From: Peptococcaceae bacterium
GTDB taxonomy: Bacteria > Bacillota > DSM-521 > Neomoorellales > Neomoorellaceae
Reading direction: 5' to 3'
DNA length: 41,124 bases
Assembly (NCBI GenBank): GCA_003509545.1
Contig: DOLC01000088.1
Location: forward strand, 1-41,124
The notes beneath the pieces were generated by a model. The model did no database searches and had not been told where the DNA came from. It was given only the letters and a program-made list of their open reading frames with translations. This document shows positions 26,999-35,293 of this stretch, one piece after another (the first letter of the stretch is position 1; every line of letters begins with the position of its first letter). The translations under genes and the position numbers were made by a program.

Positions 26999-29047
26999 TT
27001 ATTCTTCCTTCTCCCGGGCCGCCCTGGCCGCCTGGATGATCTTATCGGCAATGCCGGCCGGTACTTCTTCGTAGTGGTCGAACTCCATGTGGAAACGGCC
27101 GCGGCCCTGGGTAAGGGACTTAAGATCTATGGCATAGCGGTACATCTCGGCCAGGGGCACCTGGGCGCGGATGACCTGGTATTTGCCCGCAGGCTCCATG
27201 CCGAGGACCCGGCCCCGGCGGCCGTTGAGGTCGCCGATGATGTCGCCCATGAACTGCTCGGGCACGGTGATCTCCACGTTCATGATGGGTTCCAGCAGGA
27301 CCGGCTTGGCCTGCTCCATGGCCTTCTTGAAGGCCATGCTGGCGGCGATTTTAAAGGCCATCTCCGAGGAGTCCACGGGGTGGTAGGAACCGTCCGCCAG
27401 GTTTATCTTGATGTTGGTCACCGGGTAGCCGGCCAGGATGCCTTCCTGCATGGCCTCCCTTACGCCCTTTTCCACGGCGGGGATGTATTGGCGCGGTACC
27501 ACGCCGCCGAAGATGGTTTCCGTAAACTCGAATTCCGCGTCGGGCAGGGGCGACATGTCGAGGAAGACGTGGCCGTACTGTCCGCGGCCGCCCGTCTGTT
27601 TCTTGTACTTGCCCTCGATGCGGGTGACGGAACCTTTGATGGTTTCGCGGTAGGGCACTTTGGGGGTGGATGTTTCCACGGCCACGCCGAATTTGGACTG
27701 GAGGCGCTCGACGGTGATGTCGAGGTGGAGCTCGCCCATGCCGCTGAGGACGGTTTCGCGGGTCTCGTTGTTCTTCTCGATGCGCAGGGTGGGATCCTCT
27801 TCCAGCAGGCGGGCCAGGCCGTTGCTGAGTTTATCTTCATCTCCTTTGCTCTTGGGGCGGATGGCAACGGGGAGGGTGGGTTCGGGGAAGTTTATACCTT
27901 CCAAGCGTACGGGCTGGGCCTTGGTGGTCAAGGTGTCGCAGGTGGCGGACACGGAGAGTTTGGTTACGGCTCCTATGTCCCCGGGCTTAAGAACGGTTAC
28001 GGGTACCTGGTTTTTGCCCTGGAGGGCGAAGACAGACCCGATTTTTTCTTCGGTTTCTTTGTTGGCGTTGTAGACGGTGGTGTCGGGCCGGAAGGTGCCG
28101 CTGTATACGCGGAACATGCTGAGCTTACCCACATAGGGATCGGCCAGGGTTTTGAAGATTAGGGCCGCCAGGGGCTCCTTCTCCAGTTCCTCGCCCGATT
28201 TGCCCGCCCTGGCCGCCGGGGAAGGCAGGTAGTTGACGATGAAGTCGAGGAGGGGCTCTACGGCCATGTTTTTGACGGCCGAACCGCAGAGCACGGGGAT
28301 TACCTTGCCGCCGGCCACCGCCTCCTTGAAGCCCCGGCGGATCTCTTCTTCGGTGAGCTCCTCCCCTTCCAGGTATTTCATGAGCAGGTCGTCGTCGCCT
28401 TCTGCTGCCGCTTCAATGAGGGATTCCCTTATAGTTTTCACTTCGTCTTCGTATTCGGGAGGTATGGGGATTTCCTGGGCTTTGCCGTTTTGGTAGGAAT
28501 AGGCCTTAAGGTTTAGGATGTCGACGATGCCGGTGAAGGTTTCTGCCGCTCCTATGGGAAGCTGGACGGGAACTACATTGCCGCTCAAGCGTTCTTTCAT
28601 GCTTTCCAGGGCCTTGTGGAAGTTGGCGTTTTCCCGGTCCATTTTGTTGATGTAGGCCAGACGCGGCAGGCCGTTGGCGTCGGCATGCTCCCAGACGATT
28701 TCGGTCTGGACTTCCACGCCGGCCACGGCGCTTAAGACCACCACCAGGCCGTCCGCCACCCGCAGGGCGGCCAGGACGTCGCCGAAGAAGTCGGCGTAAC
28801 CCGGGGTGTCCAGGAGATTTATTTTGTTATCCTTCCACTCGCAAAAAGCCAGGGAAGTGTTGATGGTTACCTTGCGCTTAACCTCTTCGGGGTGGAAATC
28901 GGTCACCGTGTTGCCTTCTTCTACCCTGCCCAGGCGCTTGGTGGCGCCGGCGTTGTAAAGGAGCGCCTCGGTAAGGCTGGTCTTCCCTGCCCCGCCGTGG
29001 GCCACAATGGCGACGTTGCGGATGCTTTCCGTGGGGTAAACCTTCAT
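26999..29047 (-). CDS. Elongation factor G-like GTPase (EF-G paralogue)
   Basis: 682 residues, ATG at 29047 behind GAGGAGGTCTTATCTTA. Five-domain EF-G layout. GTPase motifs: G1 'VAHGGAGKTSLTEALL' (14-29), G3 'LLDTPGYADFFGDVL', G4 'YINKMDREN'. G1 differs from the usual EF-G 'GHVDAGKTT', and 'RKVTINTSLAFCEW' replaces the 'RGITI..A' switch II lead-in, which marks the EF-G2-like paralogues known in Thermus and Clostridia. Domains II-V follow ('GEIDI..'-like 'MGELHLDITVERLQ', 'GGRGQYGHVFLDMSPL', 'GDIIGDLNGRRGRVLGMEPAGKYQVIRAQVPLAEMYRYAIDLKSLTQGRG'). Role in translation beyond GTPase activity is not established for this subfamily. No str operon context, so not the housekeeping fusA. Confidence 0.92.
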   Translation of the reverse strand: MKVYPTESIRNVAIVAHGGAGKTSLTEALLYNAGATKRLGRVEEGNTVTDFHPEEVKRKVTINTSLAFCEWKDNKINLLDTPGYADFFGDVLAALRVADGLVVVLSAVAGVEVQTEIVWEHADANGLPRLAYINKMDRENANFHKALESMKERLSGNVVPVQLPIGAAETFTGIVDILNLKAYSYQNGKAQEIPIPPEYEDEVKTIRESLIEAAAEGDDDLLMKYLEGEELTEEEIRRGFKEAVAGGKVIPVLCGSAVKNMAVEPLLDFIVNYLPSPAARAGKSGEELEKEPLAALIFKTLADPYVGKLSMFRVYSGTFRPDTTVYNANKETEEKIGSVFALQGKNQVPVTVLKPGDIGAVTKLSVSATCDTLTTKAQPVRLEGINFPEPTLPVAIRPKSKGDEDKLSNGLARLLEEDPTLRIEKNNETRETVLSGMGELHLDITVERLQSKFGVAVETSTPKVPYRETIKGSVTRIEGKYKKQTGGRGQYGHVFLDMSPLPDAEFEFTETIFGGVVPRQYIPAVEKGVREAMQEGILAGYPVTNIKINLADGSYHPVDSSEMAFKIAASMAFKKAMEQAKPVLLEPIMNVEITVPEQFMGDIIGDLNGRRGRVLGMEPAGKYQVIRAQVPLAEMYRYAIDLKSLTQGRGRFHMEFDHYEEVPAGIADKIIQAARAAREKEE

Positions 29048-29229
29048 TAAGATAAGACCTCCTCGCTACTCTACTGGTTTATGAATATAATTGGCTCTTG
29101 CTTTAAAAAAATCCTTTTTTCCTGTAATATTTTTTCGTTCTTCCTTTCTCATTTTCTACTTTTCCCCAATTTCGTCCTTCTAAACCTGCGGGGACGAGCA
29201 TAAGGATTTTACGCGAGGGGGGAAGGGCC

Positions 29230-30753
29230 GTGGCCGCAAGGGTCATCTGGCAGGGCGCCGCCGTACTGGTGATGGCCAACCTGTTTAACCGCCTTCTGAG
29301 CTTCGCCTACCGCATTCTGGTGATCCGGCTCATCGGCGCGGAGGGCATGGGGCTTTATGAAATGGTGTTCCCCTTTTACACCCTGGTTCTGGTGGTCGCC
29401 ACGGCGGGAATTCCAGTGGCCCTGGCCAAGATGGTGGCCGAGAGGGCCGCCCGGGGGGAATGGAGCGGGGTGCGGGGGGTTTTCCGGCTGTCCTTTTGGT
29501 TTCTCACTTTAAGCGGGGTCTTCTTTACGTCGGGCCTGTACTGGGCGGCCCCCTACCTTTCCCAGCGGGTTTTTGCCGATGACCGGGTGTTCCACGCCTT
29601 TACGGCCATGCTGGCCGCGCTGCCCCTGGTGTGCATTGCCTCGGCCTTCAGGGGGTATTTCCAAGGCCTGCAGTTCATGTACCCCCTGGCCCTGGCCCAG
29701 GTGGCGGAGCAGGTGGTCCGGGTAACCGGCGGGCTGTGGCTGGCCGTGCTCCTCCTGCCGCGGGGCATAGAGTGGGCGGCGGCCGGGCTGGCCTGGGGCA
29801 TGGTCCTGGGCGAGGCGGTGGGCCTCCTCACCAATTTGGTGATTTTCCGGCGGGCCCGGCCATATTACGAGCTGGAGGGCGGCCGCGCCCCGGGAGGCGG
29901 GGATCTCTTGCCCCTCCTCAGGCTGGCGGTGCCCGTCACCCTGGCCAGGGCGGCCGGCGGGATTATGCTCACCCTGGAGGCCCTGCTGATACCCCGCCAG
30001 CTCCAGGTCTGGGGGGCTTCCATGCGGGAGGCCACCACCCTGTACGGACATTATTCGGGTATTGCCATGACCCTGGTTTACCTTCCCATGATCGTGACGG
30101 TGGCCGTGGCCATGGTTATGGTGCCGGCCATGGCGGAAGCTCAGGCCTTAAAGAATTACGCCCTCCTCCACAGGCGGTGTGACCAGGCCCTGCGCATCAC
30201 CATCCTTACGGGCCTGCCCTTCGCCCTTGGGTTTTATTTTCTGGGGGCGGAAATCTGCCACACCGTGTTCAAAACCCCCGAGGCCGCCCTGCCCTTGAAG
30301 GCCCTGGCCTGGGGGTGCCTTTTCCTTTACCTGCAGCAGACCACCGGCGGGATTCTAAACGGCCTGGGCGCCGTGAAAACGGTCCTTTTTACCACCTTCG
30401 TGGACGGGGTGGTGGATATTCTGGCTGTGTACTTCCTTGTGCCCCTGTGGGGTATTGCAGGGGCTGCCTGGGGGGTGAACCTGGGCTCTGGGGTGAGCAC
30501 CCTCCTGAACCTGGCGGCCATTGCCCGGCTCACTGGCTGGCGGCCGGAACCGGTTTCGGCCGCCCTGCGGCCCCTTGCGGCCGCGGCCGTGCTGGGCGTG
30601 GTACTGAAGGTCGCCGGGGACGCCATGGGCCCGTGGGTGGGACCCTGGCGGCTGCCGGGGGTCCTGCTGGGGGGCGGGGCGGTCTACCTGGCGGCCCTTT
30701 TCCTCACCGGAGCGGTGTCCAGCCGTTACTTGTCCTTCTGGAAGTGGATGTGA
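29230..30753 (+). CDS. spoVB: SpoVB/MurJ-type lipid flippase, MOP superfamily
   Basis: 507 residues, GTG at 29230 after GGGGGGAAGGGCC; divergent from the EF-G-like gene. About fourteen membrane segments. The opening 'AAVLVMANLFNRLLSFAYRILVIRLIGAEGMGLYEMVFPFYTL' is the signature of the SpoVB group, with 'GIPVALAKMVAERAARGEW' and 'SAFRGYFQGLQFMYPLALAQVAEQVVRVTGGL' following. SpoVB is needed for spore-cortex peptidoglycan; related members flip lipid II. Its last 28 bases overlap the end of surE on the other strand. SpoVB versus a general MurJ-like flippase cannot be settled by sequence alone. Confidence 0.85.
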   Translation: MAARVIWQGAAVLVMANLFNRLLSFAYRILVIRLIGAEGMGLYEMVFPFYTLVLVVATAGIPVALAKMVAERAARGEWSGVRGVFRLSFWFLTLSGVFFTSGLYWAAPYLSQRVFADDRVFHAFTAMLAALPLVCIASAFRGYFQGLQFMYPLALAQVAEQVVRVTGGLWLAVLLLPRGIEWAAAGLAWGMVLGEAVGLLTNLVIFRRARPYYELEGGRAPGGGDLLPLLRLAVPVTLARAAGGIMLTLEALLIPRQLQVWGASMREATTLYGHYSGIAMTLVYLPMIVTVAVAMVMVPAMAEAQALKNYALLHRRCDQALRITILTGLPFALGFYFLGAEICHTVFKTPEAALPLKALAWGCLFLYLQQTTGGILNGLGAVKTVLFTTFVDGVVDILAVYFLVPLWGIAGAAWGVNLGSGVSTLLNLAAIARLTGWRPEPVSAALRPLAAAAVLGVVLKVAGDAMGPWVGPWRLPGVLLGGGAVYLAALFLTGAVSSRYLSFWKWM

Positions 30754-31517
30754 GGGAAGGCGAAGGAAAAGCTCCGGCGGCGGAGGTGCTCCAGGAACCG
30801 GTGGTCGGTGAGGTCGAGGTGGATGGGGGTTATGGAGATGTAGCGGGCCTGGACGGCGCCGATGTCGGTTTCCGGCTCGGGGTCCAGGTCCTGGGCTTCC
30901 CCGCCCAGCCAGAAGTATACCCGGCCCCGGGGGTCGTAGCGCCTCTCCACGGTGTTTATGTACCGCCGCCGGCCGAGGCGGGTGAAGGCAACCCCGGCAA
31001 TTTCCTCCGGCGGCACGTTGGGTATGTTGATGTTTAAGAGGGTGCCGGGGGGCAGGCCCAGGTTGGGTAGCTCCCGGCACAGGGAAACTATGAAGGAAGC
31101 GGCCGGCCGGAAGTCCGGCTCGCCTTCCCCGGCGAGGGATACGGCCAGGGAGGTGAATCCGTTGATGCAACCTTCAATGGCGCCGGAGACGGTGCCGGAG
31201 TAAAGGACGTCGGTACCCAGGTTTTCACCGCGGTTGATGCCGGAAATGACGAGGTCCGGCGGGCGGGGCACCAGGGCGTCCAGGGCCAGTTTGACGCAGT
31301 CGGCGGGCGTACCGTTCACCGCCAGGCCCACAAGGTTCTCCCCTACTTCGGTTTCGGTGACCCGGAGGGGTTTGTGCATGGTGATGCCGTGGCCGATGGC
31401 GCTCCTCTCCCTTTCAGGGGCCACTATGAATACGTGGGCTACGGCCGTAAGGTGGCCGGCCAGAACCCTTAAACCCTCGGCGGAGATACCGTCGTCGTTG
31501 GTGAGAAGGATGAACAA
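30726..31517 (-). CDS. surE: 5'/3'-nucleotidase SurE
   Basis: 263 residues, TTG at 31517 with GAGGTG upstream. 'FILLTNDDGISAEGLRVLA' holds the metal-binding Asp-Asp, 'VAPERERSAIGHGITMHKPL', 'VNGTPADCVKLAL', 'PPDLVISGINRGENLGTDVLYSGTVSGAIEG' and 'LLNINIPNV' are all diagnostic. SurE is a metal-dependent nucleoside-monophosphate phosphatase linked to stationary-phase survival. It is last in a three-gene run with ypmA and a TPR gene, and its end overlaps spoVB by 28 bp on the other strand. Confidence 0.96.
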   Translation of the reverse strand: MFILLTNDDGISAEGLRVLAGHLTAVAHVFIVAPERERSAIGHGITMHKPLRVTETEVGENLVGLAVNGTPADCVKLALDALVPRPPDLVISGINRGENLGTDVLYSGTVSGAIEGCINGFTSLAVSLAGEGEPDFRPAASFIVSLCRELPNLGLPPGTLLNINIPNVPPEEIAGVAFTRLGRRRYINTVERRYDPRGRVYFWLGGEAQDLDPEPETDIGAVQARYISITPIHLDLTDHRFLEHLRRRSFSFAFPHIHFQKDK

Positions 31518-31521
31518 TGAT

Positions 31522-31680
31522 TTACACCTCGTAGACGGAGATGATCATGACCTCGCCGTTTTCCCTGTCCTTGGCGAGGCCGAACATTAAGCGGTATTCC
31601 TTGAGGTTTTTGTTTAGAAAATCGACTATCTGGTAAAGGTTTTCGTGGGAGGGAACGGCCTTGGAGGCCAGGAGCCGCAT
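31522..31680 (-). CDS. Small conserved protein, YpmA/DUF4264-like
   Basis: 52 residues: starts at ATG 31680, GGGGGATGAACCAC upstream, stop at 31522. Sequence features: 'LLASKAVPSHENLYQIVDFL', 'NLKEYRLMFGLAKD' and a C-terminal 'MIISVYEV' strand. This fits the ~50-residue YpmA family from Bacillus/Clostridia; function is not known. It lies 4 bp upstream of surE and 14 bp downstream of the TPR gene, so the three are one transcript. Confidence 0.8.
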   Translation of the reverse strand: MRLLASKAVPSHENLYQIVDFLNKNLKEYRLMFGLAKDRENGEVMIISVYEV

Positions 31681-31694
31681 GTGGTTCATCCCCC

Positions 31695-32576
31695 TTAGAC
31701 ATCCTCGGTTTCACGGATTAAATCCAAGGCCTTATTATAGCAGTATACCGCCTCTTCTTCCAGGTCCAGTTGGGCGTATAGGCGGCCCTTTAACTCCCAG
31801 GCCGGAATGCTCCGGGGAAACCGACGCAGGAGCTCGTCCAGGAAATCCAGGGCCTCCCGGCAGCGGCCGAGCCGGCCCAAGATCTCGGCAAGGCCGAGGC
31901 CGGCCCTTTGGCTGCCCGGATCCAGGGACAGGGCCCGGCGGTAGTAAGTAAGGGCTACGGTGTCTTTCCCCATGCGGGCCAGGAGGTCTCCTATTTCGGT
32001 GTACACCCCGGGGTCGGAGGGGCTTAGTTTTAGGGCCTGTTCGCAGCAGTCTACGGCCTCGGTCCACCGTCCTAGGGCCACCAGGGCCTGGGCCAGGTTC
32101 AAATAGAAATCCCCGGCCGCGGGCTCCAGATCCAGGGCCCGCCGGTAGCAAACCAGGGCTTCTTCCGGCCTGCCCAGGTGAAAGAGGCACACTCCCGCAT
32201 TGTTCCAGGCCGCAGGATCCCCCTTGTTGTACCGGAGGGCCCGGGCGAAGAAGGAGTGGGCTTCCGGCCACTTTCCCAGGCGCTGGGCGGCGATGCCGGC
32301 GTTGAAGGAGGCCGCAGGGTCCCGCGGGGAAAGTTTAACCGCCTGCCGGCAGGCTTCCAGGGCGAGGTCGTTGCGGCCCAATTGGAGGTAGCAGTAGCCC
32401 AGGTTGTGCCAGGCGGAGGCGTCCCGCGGCCGGCGCTCCAGATACCGGCGGTAGGCCTCGGCCGCCTGCCGGTAGAGGCCCTGCTCCAGCAGGCCCTCGG
32501 CTCCTTCTTTAAGGGAGCGGGTGGCTCCCTTGCGTGGATACTTGGAGGCAAAAGGATGCAAGGCAGGAACGGGCAA
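31695..32576 (-). CDS. Tetratricopeptide-repeat protein
   Basis: 293 residues from TTG 32576, with GGGAGAGATGAGGG upstream. About seven or eight TPR units in line from residue 22 to the end, each with the W/L-G-Y-A-P pattern: 'GLYRQAAEAYRRYLERRPRDASAWHNLGYCYLQLGRND' is the first two helices and 'KWPEAHSFFARALRYNKGDPAAWNNAGVCLFHLGRPEEAL' a later one. No signal peptide; a cytoplasmic protein-binding scaffold. A short competing ATG frame of 24 codons starts a few bases earlier with the same Shine-Dalgarno; I prefer the TPR frame because it reads through to a good domain. Confidence 0.85.
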   Translation of the reverse strand: MPVPALHPFASKYPRKGATRSLKEGAEGLLEQGLYRQAAEAYRRYLERRPRDASAWHNLGYCYLQLGRNDLALEACRQAVKLSPRDPAASFNAGIAAQRLGKWPEAHSFFARALRYNKGDPAAWNNAGVCLFHLGRPEEALVCYRRALDLEPAAGDFYLNLAQALVALGRWTEAVDCCEQALKLSPSDPGVYTEIGDLLARMGKDTVALTYYRRALSLDPGSQRAGLGLAEILGRLGRCREALDFLDELLRRFPRSIPAWELKGRLYAQLDLEEEAVYCYNKALDLIRETEDV

Positions 32577-32664
32577 CCCTCATCTCTCCCTTTTCTTGTT
32601 CCTGCCTCTATTTTTCGCCTCCGTGTATGCTAATTCCTACCAGAAATACCATAAAATTTATAGC

Positions 32665-32682
32665 AAAAAAACCGCGGTTTTT
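32665..32682 (-). terminator. Short terminator after fur
   Basis: AAACCGCGGTTT palindrome flanked by A/T runs (A-rich 32665-32671, T-rich 32678-32682) begins about 7 bases after the fur stop. Both strands could use it. Confidence 0.55.
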
Positions 32683-32688
32683 CCCGGA

Positions 32689-33153
32689 CTACTCGGCTTC
32701 CTGCGGCGTTTCTCGACAGCGGCGGCAGTAGCCGTAGAATTTGAGCTGGTGGTCGGTGATGCGGAAGCCCGTCTTTTCGGTGACGAGGAGTTCTAGGAAT
32801 TCCAAGAGATCGTGGTCGAATTCTTCCACCCGGCCGCAGTTGACGCAGATCAAATGATGATGGTGGTGCTCGTCCCGGTGGCCCAACTCGTAGCGAGCCC
32901 GGCCGTCGCCGAAGTTAATGCGCTGAAGGACGTCCAGGTCCACCAGGAGGTCCAGGGTGCGGTACACCGTGGCCAGGCCTATGTCGGGGTACTGGTCCTT
33001 GACTATGTTGTACACTTCTTCCGCACTCAGGTGCTCCCGGGCGTTGTTTAAGAAGGCTTTGAGGATTACCCGCCGCTGGGGGGTTATTTTATAATCCCTG
33101 TCGTGGAGCTTTTTGTAAATCTCCTGGAGATGTTCTTCCACGGTTCCCTTCAC
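32689..33153 (-). CDS. fur: Fur/PerR-family transcriptional regulator
   Basis: 154 residues from GTG 33153, which overlaps the previous TGA as GTGA. N-terminal winged helix with 'YKITPQRRVILKAFLNN' and 'SAEEVYNIVKDQYPDIGLATVYRTLDLLVDLDVLQRI' is the classical Fur DNA-recognition region. The metal-site segment 'GHRDEHHHHHLICVNCGRVEEFDHDLLEF' and the second zinc pair 'CRRC' near the C-terminus are intact. Fur, PerR and Zur cannot be separated safely; the His-rich sensing loop suits any. It is translationally coupled to the AttH/CrtC-like gene. Confidence 0.93.
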   Translation of the reverse strand: MKGTVEEHLQEIYKKLHDRDYKITPQRRVILKAFLNNAREHLSAEEVYNIVKDQYPDIGLATVYRTLDLLVDLDVLQRINFGDGRARYELGHRDEHHHHHLICVNCGRVEEFDHDLLEFLELLVTEKTGFRITDHQLKFYGYCRRCRETPQEAE

Positions 33154-34121
33154 CCTGCTATCGTTAGGTTTTCAATCCATCCCCGGACTCTTACTTCCCT
33201 CTCGGGATCGTCGGCCAGGCGGAGCCGGCCGGAGGCAGACCACATTCGCAAGGCGCCGGCGAAAAGTCTCCCCTTCAACTCCTCCTGCCACCGGTTCAGG
33301 GGCGGGTCGAGGAGCAGGTCTACTGGCGGACGGGCGGTGGCCCGGACCTCACCGGGGGGCGAGGAGCCGTGGCCGGCCGGGCTCGTTTCTACGTGGGGGG
33401 TGCTGAGGACGGTGCCCTCCTCCCCCGCCAGGTAAAGGGCGGCCACGTCTTTACCGCTGTATAGTAGGTTTCCCTTAAAACGGGCAAATAAAAGGGTGTA
33501 CCCTTCGTGGTAAAGGCGGGCCAGGCAGATCTCCGACAGGGCCTGGCCCAGGGGGAAGTTGCACCGGCGGTAGTCGTGGTATCCCAGGCCCTCCAGGGTG
33601 TATTCTTTCCCGTTGACGGTTATGCGGCCCCTGACCGCCGCCCGCGGAACCGGCACCCGCCAGAAGAACTGCAGGCGGCCCTGGTCGCCGAAGGACAGGC
33701 GTCCCGCCCCCGGCTGCCACCCGGGAACCAGGGGCTCCCATTCCAGTTCTCCGGCCAGGTTGGCGGTATTGAGGCTCAGAAGGTATTTCCCGGCCTCAAA
33801 GCGGACTTTGTTGGGACCGACGGAAAGGCCCCCGTTCCCCTGGTCGTCTGCCGCGGCCTCCGGGCCGGACCGGGTTTCTTGGACCGTGCCCCCGTCGCCG
33901 TACCAGGTTACGCGGAGGAGGGACCCGGGGCCGGCGGGGGTGTTTGCGGTGAAGGAGACCCGCAGGTGATAGGGATGGGCGGTGAAGGTTTCGAAGATCC
34001 AGGTTTCCTCCCCTCCTCCCGCGGGCGCCGGGCGAAGGCCCTCTTCTCCCGCAACCGGGGCTTCGTCGGCCAGGGCGTTGAAGTCGGCGTCCTGCCAGAA
34101 GGAAAAGATGCTCTCCCGCAA
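33150..34121 (-). CDS. Lipocalin-like AttH/CrtC-family protein
   Basis: 323 residues from TTG 34121 (GGGAGTGAGCCTC upstream). It is mostly beta-strands, without a signal peptide. The middle contains 'FFWRVPVPRAAVRGRITVNGKEYTLEGLGYHDYRRCNFPLG' (about 157-198), whose 'W-VP-P-A-V-G-I...G-GYHD' pattern is that of the AttH/CrtC lipocalin-like family (carotenoid 1,2-hydratase and relatives). I see no carotenoid genes nearby, so the substrate is unknown. Its last codon overlaps fur, implying coupled translation. Family call is moderate. Confidence 0.5.
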   Translation of the reverse strand: MRESIFSFWQDADFNALADEAPVAGEEGLRPAPAGGGEETWIFETFTAHPYHLRVSFTANTPAGPGSLLRVTWYGDGGTVQETRSGPEAAADDQGNGGLSVGPNKVRFEAGKYLLSLNTANLAGELEWEPLVPGWQPGAGRLSFGDQGRLQFFWRVPVPRAAVRGRITVNGKEYTLEGLGYHDYRRCNFPLGQALSEICLARLYHEGYTLLFARFKGNLLYSGKDVAALYLAGEEGTVLSTPHVETSPAGHGSSPPGEVRATARPPVDLLLDPPLNRWQEELKGRLFAGALRMWSASGRLRLADDPEREVRVRGWIENLTIAG

Positions 34122-34242
34122 AGAGGCTCACTCCCTCGAAAATACCGTTTTCATCCCTGGTGGTGGCGCTATCCTAGCGGCATGAAAGGCTCCCCTGCCA
34201 TTGGTAGGATCCCTGCCTACTCCCTAAATTCGACGCAGGCGG

Positions 34243-34263
34243 AAAAAAACCTCCCCGTGGAGG
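34243..34263 (-). terminator. Terminator downstream of the repeat-bracketed module
   Basis: On the minus strand CCTCC-acgg-GGAGG (34259-34263 pairs with 34250-34254) is followed by seven T residues (34243-34249). It would end transcripts coming from the module at 34530-35056 and repeat copy 1. Confidence 0.6.
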
Positions 34264-34357
34264 GCCGGTTATTTTCCTGGGAGGCGTTCATGCCGCTGGC
34301 GCGGCACCGGGAGAAGGAAAAATTGCGGGCCGGCATTTGTGTCGAGCAGGCTGAAAC

Positions 34358-34473
34358 GGCGTTGTCCCCAAAATCATGGAAAATGAAGGTGGTGGTCCCT
34401 CAACCCTCTGTGATGTAACAGAGGTGGACAAAAAGGAGGCAACCGCCACCAATGCCAGTATATCACAAGTCAA
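34358..34473. repeat. ~116-bp repeat, copy 1
   Basis: About 96% identical to 35294-35410 in the same orientation: it starts GGCGTTGTCCCCAAAATCAT, contains the stem CCTCTGT-gatgta-ACAGAGG and ends near TATATCACAA. Differences are one single-base indel and about three substitutions. The region 34122-34529 otherwise holds a terminator and no clear gene. Confidence 0.95.
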
Positions 34474-34529
34474 GGCTACGCCGCCTTCAGGAACCCACAG
34501 GCTTCAGCTTTGGGAAGGAAGTCGGCACT

Positions 34530-34799
34530 CTATTGATTGCTAGCTGCCTTGATAATTGTCAATTCTACCCGATACCCAAGGGACTGTAGATATTTTTGAC
34601 AGTCCTCCCAACTCAAGCCAAAGGCCAGAGTATCACTAAGCCCCAGGCGGGCTATTATATCTCTGAGTAACGGCAGATCACGTTCTTCAAATTCCTCTCC
34701 CATCATCACTTTTTCAGCCCAATCGACCAATTCTGCAAGGCTTATACGTTGATAAAGGTAGTCAATTAACTTATTGGCTACGTCTTGTCTAGTTATCAT
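34530..34799 (-). CDS. Unknown small protein, second gene of a two-gene module
   Basis: 89 residues, ATG at 34799 overlapping the stop of the upstream gene (34796). Helical and acidic: 'LIDYLYQRISLAELVDWAEKVMMGEEFEERDLPLLRDIIARLGLSDTLAFGLSWEDCQKYLQSLGY', then a strand 'RVELTII'. No enzyme motif, signal peptide or membrane segment. It resembles, from memory, a short family in Clostridia always paired with the neighbour upstream. Size, overlap and repeats on both sides make a toxin-antitoxin-like role possible but not shown. Base composition is more AT-rich than the surroundings. Confidence 0.7.
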   Translation of the reverse strand: MITRQDVANKLIDYLYQRISLAELVDWAEKVMMGEEFEERDLPLLRDIIARLGLSDTLAFGLSWEDCQKYLQSLGYRVELTIIKAASNQ

Positions 34800-35056
34800 T
34801 TATTCTCCCCCTCACCAACTTTTTGATGGCCGCGATCTATAGGGTATTTTTCGTGGATCTCAATCAGCTTCCCCTCACTATTATAGATTTCTTGGTAGAA
34901 GCGAAGTGTATTTTCGTTATTATCGACCTCCTTTATGTATCTGGCTTTCCAGCCAATGCGACCAGAAACTTCATACCAGTACCTTCGCCCGCCATCTAGC
35001 AACTCTTCCCAATTACCAAACTTCTTTTCGTTCTGCCGTCTCCTTGCCTGTACCAT
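34796..35056 (-). CDS. Unknown small basic protein, first gene of a two-gene module
   Basis: 86 residues from ATG 35056, chosen because AGAGGGG lies 8 bases upstream and the -10 box lies at 35099-35104; longer frames from 35128 would start at or inside the promoter. It has a basic N-terminal helix ('MVQARRRQNEKKFG'), a 'GRRYWYEVSGRIGWKARYIKEVD' hairpin core, then 'LRFYQEIYNSEGKLIEIHEKYPID'. Strand-rich small domain; no catalytic motif. It overlaps the next gene by 4 bp. The aromatic/Arg core could bind nucleic acid or another protein; function unknown. Confidence 0.68.
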   Translation of the reverse strand: MVQARRRQNEKKFGNWEELLDGGRRYWYEVSGRIGWKARYIKEVDNNENTLRFYQEIYNSEGKLIEIHEKYPIDRGHQKVGEGENK

Positions 35057-35098
35057 ATCCATGGCCCCTCTTACTAGCTCACTCTCCAGCTTATGTAT

Positions 35099-35128
35099 AC
35101 TATACCCGAGAATAATTAAGGCGCCCAA
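35099..35128 (-). promoter_or_regulatory. Promoter of the two-gene module
   Basis: Minus strand TTGGGC (35123-35128), 18-bp spacer, TATAGT (35099-35104). The ATG at 35056 follows 42 bases after the -10, with AGAGGGG in between. Confidence 0.6.
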
Positions 35129-35293
35129 AAATTTTTCTTATGGCAGAACTGGGTCTACCTTTGTTTCTATTTTAACCATATGTTTCCACACCATCAATTT
35201 ATTTATTTTTCTTTTTTGCCCGCTGTCCCGAAAGACTAGTTCTGAAGTTTTGTCAATATATGCTCACCCTGACAAGAGTTTTTCTCAATAAGG

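Noticed and set aside
26938..27051. N-terminal extension of AddB
   Set aside because: Arg/Pro/Gly-rich with no similarity to the family; the conserved Walker A region begins right after ATG 26937.
32500..32590. Short ATG frame of 24 codons overlapping the start of the TPR gene at 32576
   Set aside because: It ends before any domain and shares the same Shine-Dalgarno; the TPR frame explains the region better.
34228..34351. TTCGAC and GTCGAG sites as Spo0A boxes
   Set aside because: Each departs from the TGTCGAA core by one base and no sporulation gene is downstream in the right orientation.
34288..34473. 61-codon minus-strand frame inside repeat copy 1
   Set aside because: It starts without a ribosome-binding site, the frame differs between the two repeat copies because of an indel, and it runs on into non-coding DNA; treated as a repeat property.
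35057..35128. N-terminal extension of the first module gene up to 35128
   Set aside because: It would cover the -10 and -35 boxes; the ATG at 35056 has the ribosome-binding site.
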